A stretch of DNA of 7,357 bases from NCBI GenBank assembly GCA_004195335.1, contig SDWK01000116.1:1-7357 (forward strand), read 5' to 3'. Below the pieces are notes generated by a model that was not told where the DNA came from, ran no database searches, and worked only from the letters and a program-made list of their open reading frames with translations. This document shows positions 5,849-7,357 of the stretch, piece after piece; position 1 is the first letter of the stretch, and each line of letters begins with the position of its first letter. Position numbers and translations under genes: made by a program. This DNA is from Shewanella sp. (lineage in GTDB: Bacteria > Pseudomonadota > Gammaproteobacteria > Enterobacterales > Shewanellaceae).

Positions 5849-6595
5849 ATGCGGTTAGGGGTAGTAACCCTGTTTCCTGAGATGTTTCGTGCCATAACAG
5901 ACTTTGGAGTAACGGGCCGAGCCGTTAATAACGGTTTGCTTGAGTTGCAAATGTGGAATCCTCGAGATTTCACCCATGATAAACATAAGACAGTGGATGA
6001 CCGACCTTACGGTGGTGGCCCTGGCATGTTGATGATGGTGCAACCTTTACGCGAGGCTATCCATGCAGCGAAAGCTGCAACAGGCGAAAATGCGAAAGTG
6101 ATTTATCTCTCTCCTCAGGGACGCAAGCTGACACAGCAAGGCGTTGAAGAGTTAGTTAAGTCAGACGGTTTGATTCTAGTGTGTGGTCGATACGAAGGTA
6201 TTGATGAGCGCATTATACAAACTGAAGTGGATGAGGAGTGGTCAATTGGAGATTACGTGCTTTCGGGCGGTGAACTTCCAGCGATGGCTCTGATTGATTC
6301 GGTATCAAGGCTGGTTCCTGGTGTACTAGGAAAAAAGGCATCGGCAGAGCAGGACTCCTTCTCTGACGGATTACTGGATTGTCCCCACTACACGCGACCT
6401 GAAACCTTGGATGGTTTAGATGTACCAGCAGTGTTATTAAGTGGCAACCACGAACATATTAGACGCTGGCGTCTGCAACAAAGTCTCGGTAGAACTTTGT
6501 TACGACGACCAGATTTATTAGAAAATCTAGCTCTGACTGACGAACAAACAAAGCTGTTGAGTGAGTTTGTTGAACGAACGAACCAAAGCGGATAG
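5849..6595 (+). CDS. trmD: tRNA (guanine-37-N1)-methyltransferase TrmD
   Basis: TrmD transfers a methyl group from S-adenosylmethionine to N1 of G37, next to the anticodon in tRNAs for Leu, Pro and Arg, and so prevents +1 frameshifting. The 248-residue product (E. coli 255) is complete. It shows the SPOUT trefoil-knot methyltransferase motifs LSPQGRKL at 87-94, GRYEGIDER at 113-121 and [11 protein letters not shown] at 132-142. Arg154 and Asp169 correspond to the catalytic residues known from the E. coli and Haemophilus enzymes. The region [12 protein letters not shown] (51-62) and the C-terminal tRNA-binding domain ([14 protein letters not shown], 203-216) are intact. The ATG is preceded by GAGG 8 bases upstream. 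It is the third gene of the operon; 35 bases separate it from rplS. Confidence 0.98.
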   Translation: MRLGVVTLFPEMFRAITDFGVTGRAVNNGLLELQMWNPRDFTHDKHKTVDDRPYGGGPGMLMMVQPLREAIHAAKAATGENAKVIYLSPQGRKLTQQGVEELVKSDGLILVCGRYEGIDERIIQTEVDEEWSIGDYVLSGGELPAMALIDSVSRLVPGVLGKKASAEQDSFSDGLLDCPHYTRPETLDGLDVPAVLLSGNHEHIRRWRLQQSLGRTLLRRPDLLENLALTDEQTKLLSEFVERTNQSG

Positions 6596-6630
6596 TTACG
6601 GACAGTTATACCTAGTATGGAGTTTATTTC

Positions 6631-6984
6631 ATGAATAACATCATTAAAATGCTCAACGAAGAGCAAATGAAACAAGATGTACCAGAATTTGGTGCAGGTG
6701 ACACAGTAGTTGTTAAAGTACGTGTTGTAGAAGGCGGTAAAGAGCGTCTACAGTCGTTTGAAGGCGTTGTAATCGCTAAGCGTAACCGCGGCGTTCACTC
6801 TGCATTCACAGTACGTAAAATCTCTAATGGTGAAGGTGTTGAGCGTGCGTTCCAGACTCACAGCCCAATCATCTCTAGCATCGAAGTTAAGCGTCGCGGC
6901 CGTGTTCGTCGTGCTAAGCTTTACTATCTACGTGAGCGTTCAGGTAAGTCTGCACGTATCCGTGAGAAGCTAGCTACTAAGTAA
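6631..6984 (+). CDS. rplS: 50S ribosomal protein L19
   Basis: L19 (bL19) sits on the 50S subunit at the interface with the 30S subunit and contributes to an intersubunit bridge. The 117-residue protein (E. coli 115) is complete, with the conserved [10 protein letters not shown] at 11-20, an SH3-like barrel including [13 protein letters not shown] at 23-35, and [20 protein letters not shown] at 51-70. The basic [17 protein letters not shown] at 87-103 also matches the family. The ATG has a good Shine-Dalgarno, TGGAG, with 8 bases of spacing. Codon use is strongly biased, like rpsP, pointing to high expression. It is the last gene of the operon, with a strong terminator 43 bases past the stop codon. 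Confidence 0.98.
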   Translation: MNNIIKMLNEEQMKQDVPEFGAGDTVVVKVRVVEGGKERLQSFEGVVIAKRNRGVHSAFTVRKISNGEGVERAFQTHSPIISSIEVKRRGRVRRAKLYYLRERSGKSARIREKLATK

Positions 6985-7026
6985 TTTAGTAGTACGCAGT
7001 AAAAAAAGATGCAGTGTTCGCACAAT

Positions 7027-7049
7027 AACCCGCCTTATGGCGGGTTTTT
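7027..7049 (+). terminator. Intrinsic terminator of the rpsP-rplS operon
   Basis: AACCCGCC (7027-7034) pairs perfectly with GGCGGGTT (7039-7046) around a TTAT loop, and the T run extends to 7049. The stem is short, GC-rich and followed by T residues, the classic form of a strong Rho-independent terminator. It marks the end of the four-gene operon. Confidence 0.93.
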
Positions 7050-7060
7050 GTGTTTCTAAG

Positions 7061-7190
7061 AGCTAAGAAAGATTCGAGTTCAAGGCAAGGCTGAGAAAGT
7101 TACGAGTTGCGAGGCTCGAAGTAAGTCAAAAACAAAAGATAAAGCAAAGAAGAGTTGCTTTCTAGGTTCTCGCGCCTAAAACCTAGGGGC
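7061..7190. repeat. Purine-rich segment with two tandem hairpins; probable dispersed intergenic repeat
   Basis: Positions 7061-7154 are strongly purine-rich on the plus strand and contain repeated CGAG units (CGAGTT at 7075-7080 and 7103-7108, then CGAGGCTCG at 7110-7118). Two inverted repeats follow almost without a gap. AAAGCAA (7141-7147) pairs with TTGCTTT (7155-7161), and CTAGGTT (7162-7168) pairs with AACCTAG (7180-7186). No open reading frame of note runs through it. Its position just beyond an operon terminator suits a REP-like or MITE-like intergenic element. Copy number cannot be judged from one window, so the repeat label is an inference from the structure. Confidence 0.45.
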
Positions 7191-7357
7191 TTTTCCTTTA
7201 CCCCATGAATTTCCCTACTGTTAGCAGATCTCTCTTGATCTTATTTAAAACGATAGGCATAGTTAGTTTTCAAGTGTACTAGCGTAGCAGTACGCCTTTA
7301 CAGGTTCGAATGTGAATTCAGGTTAGCAATGTAGCGAAACTCAATTTTTAGACGTCA
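7191..7357. other. Gene-free right end; probable upstream region of the next gene
   Basis: I see no supported coding sequence here. TTGATC (7235-7240) and CATAGT (7258-7263), 17 bases apart, form a weak plus-strand promoter candidate. A 25-codon ORF (7205-7282, starting MNFPTVSRSL) ends inside a hairpin in which GTGTACT (7274-7280) pairs with AGTACGC (7289-7295), one G-U, and no T tract follows it. The ORF lacks a clear ribosome binding site. In Shewanella an aromatic amino acid biosynthesis gene often follows rplS, but that gene is not in this window. Confidence 0.4.

Noticed and set aside
7275..7302. Possible TyrR box, suggested by TTTACA at 7297-7302 near the expected position of an aromatic biosynthesis gene.
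   Set aside because: The required TGTAAA half-site six bases upstream is not present (TAGCAG is found instead).
7303..7311. GGTTCGAAT resembles the T loop of a tRNA.
   Set aside because: The flanking five bases on each side do not pair to form a T stem, and no acceptor or anticodon arm can be built around it.
1..7357. Defence system, prophage, insertion sequence, integron or CRISPR array.
   Set aside because: No transposase, integrase, nuclease or toxin gene and no spaced direct-repeat array was seen; all sizeable genes are conserved chromosomal housekeeping genes.

Overview
This is a housekeeping chromosomal segment from a gammaproteobacterium. It most resembles the order Alteromonadales, and Shewanella or a close relative is the best guess. 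The evidence is protein similarity recalled from memory (Ffh, S16, RimM, TrmD, L19, YpjD and CorB all read as close homologues of the E. coli proteins), base composition in the mid-40s % GC, and a gene order shared with E. coli: ypjD-corB divergent from ffh, and rpsP-rimM-trmD-rplS in a row. The species is inferred; no search was run.

Layout, left to right. Positions 1-149 are a short upstream region with one consensus DnaA-box sequence. At 150-695 (+) lies a small membrane protein of the Mpo1-like/DUF962 family. It converges on corB (772-2067, -), and the two genes share a bidirectional intrinsic terminator at 716-740. corB encodes a CNNM/CBS/CorC-type membrane protein and starts with TTG. 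ypjD (2227-3015, -), a CcsA-like cytochrome c assembly-type membrane protein, lies upstream of corB. A 417-base divergent gap (3016-3432) separates ypjD from ffh and holds a GC-richer block of unknown nature (3163-3371) plus the probable ffh promoter.

The right half is translation and secretion machinery. ffh (3433-4806) encodes the protein subunit of the signal recognition particle and ends in its own terminator. A new promoter with a GC-rich discriminator then begins the rpsP-rimM-trmD-rplS operon (5031-6984): ribosomal protein S16, the 30S maturation factor RimM, the tRNA m1G37 methyltransferase TrmD and ribosomal protein L19. The operon closes with a strong terminator at 7027-7049. All four products bear on ribosome assembly or reading-frame maintenance, and Ffh carries nascent membrane proteins to the translocon.

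Positions 7050-7357 hold no convincing gene. They begin with a purine-rich segment carrying two tandem hairpins, which looks like a dispersed intergenic repeat, and end in what is probably the upstream region of the next gene.

I found no phage, transposon, CRISPR, toxin-antitoxin or defence gene, and no clearly new system. The most interesting signals are regulatory: an attenuator-like hairpin with a T tract in the rpsP leader, a 7-base complementarity that could mask the rimM ribosome binding site, and the two unexplained intergenic blocks.
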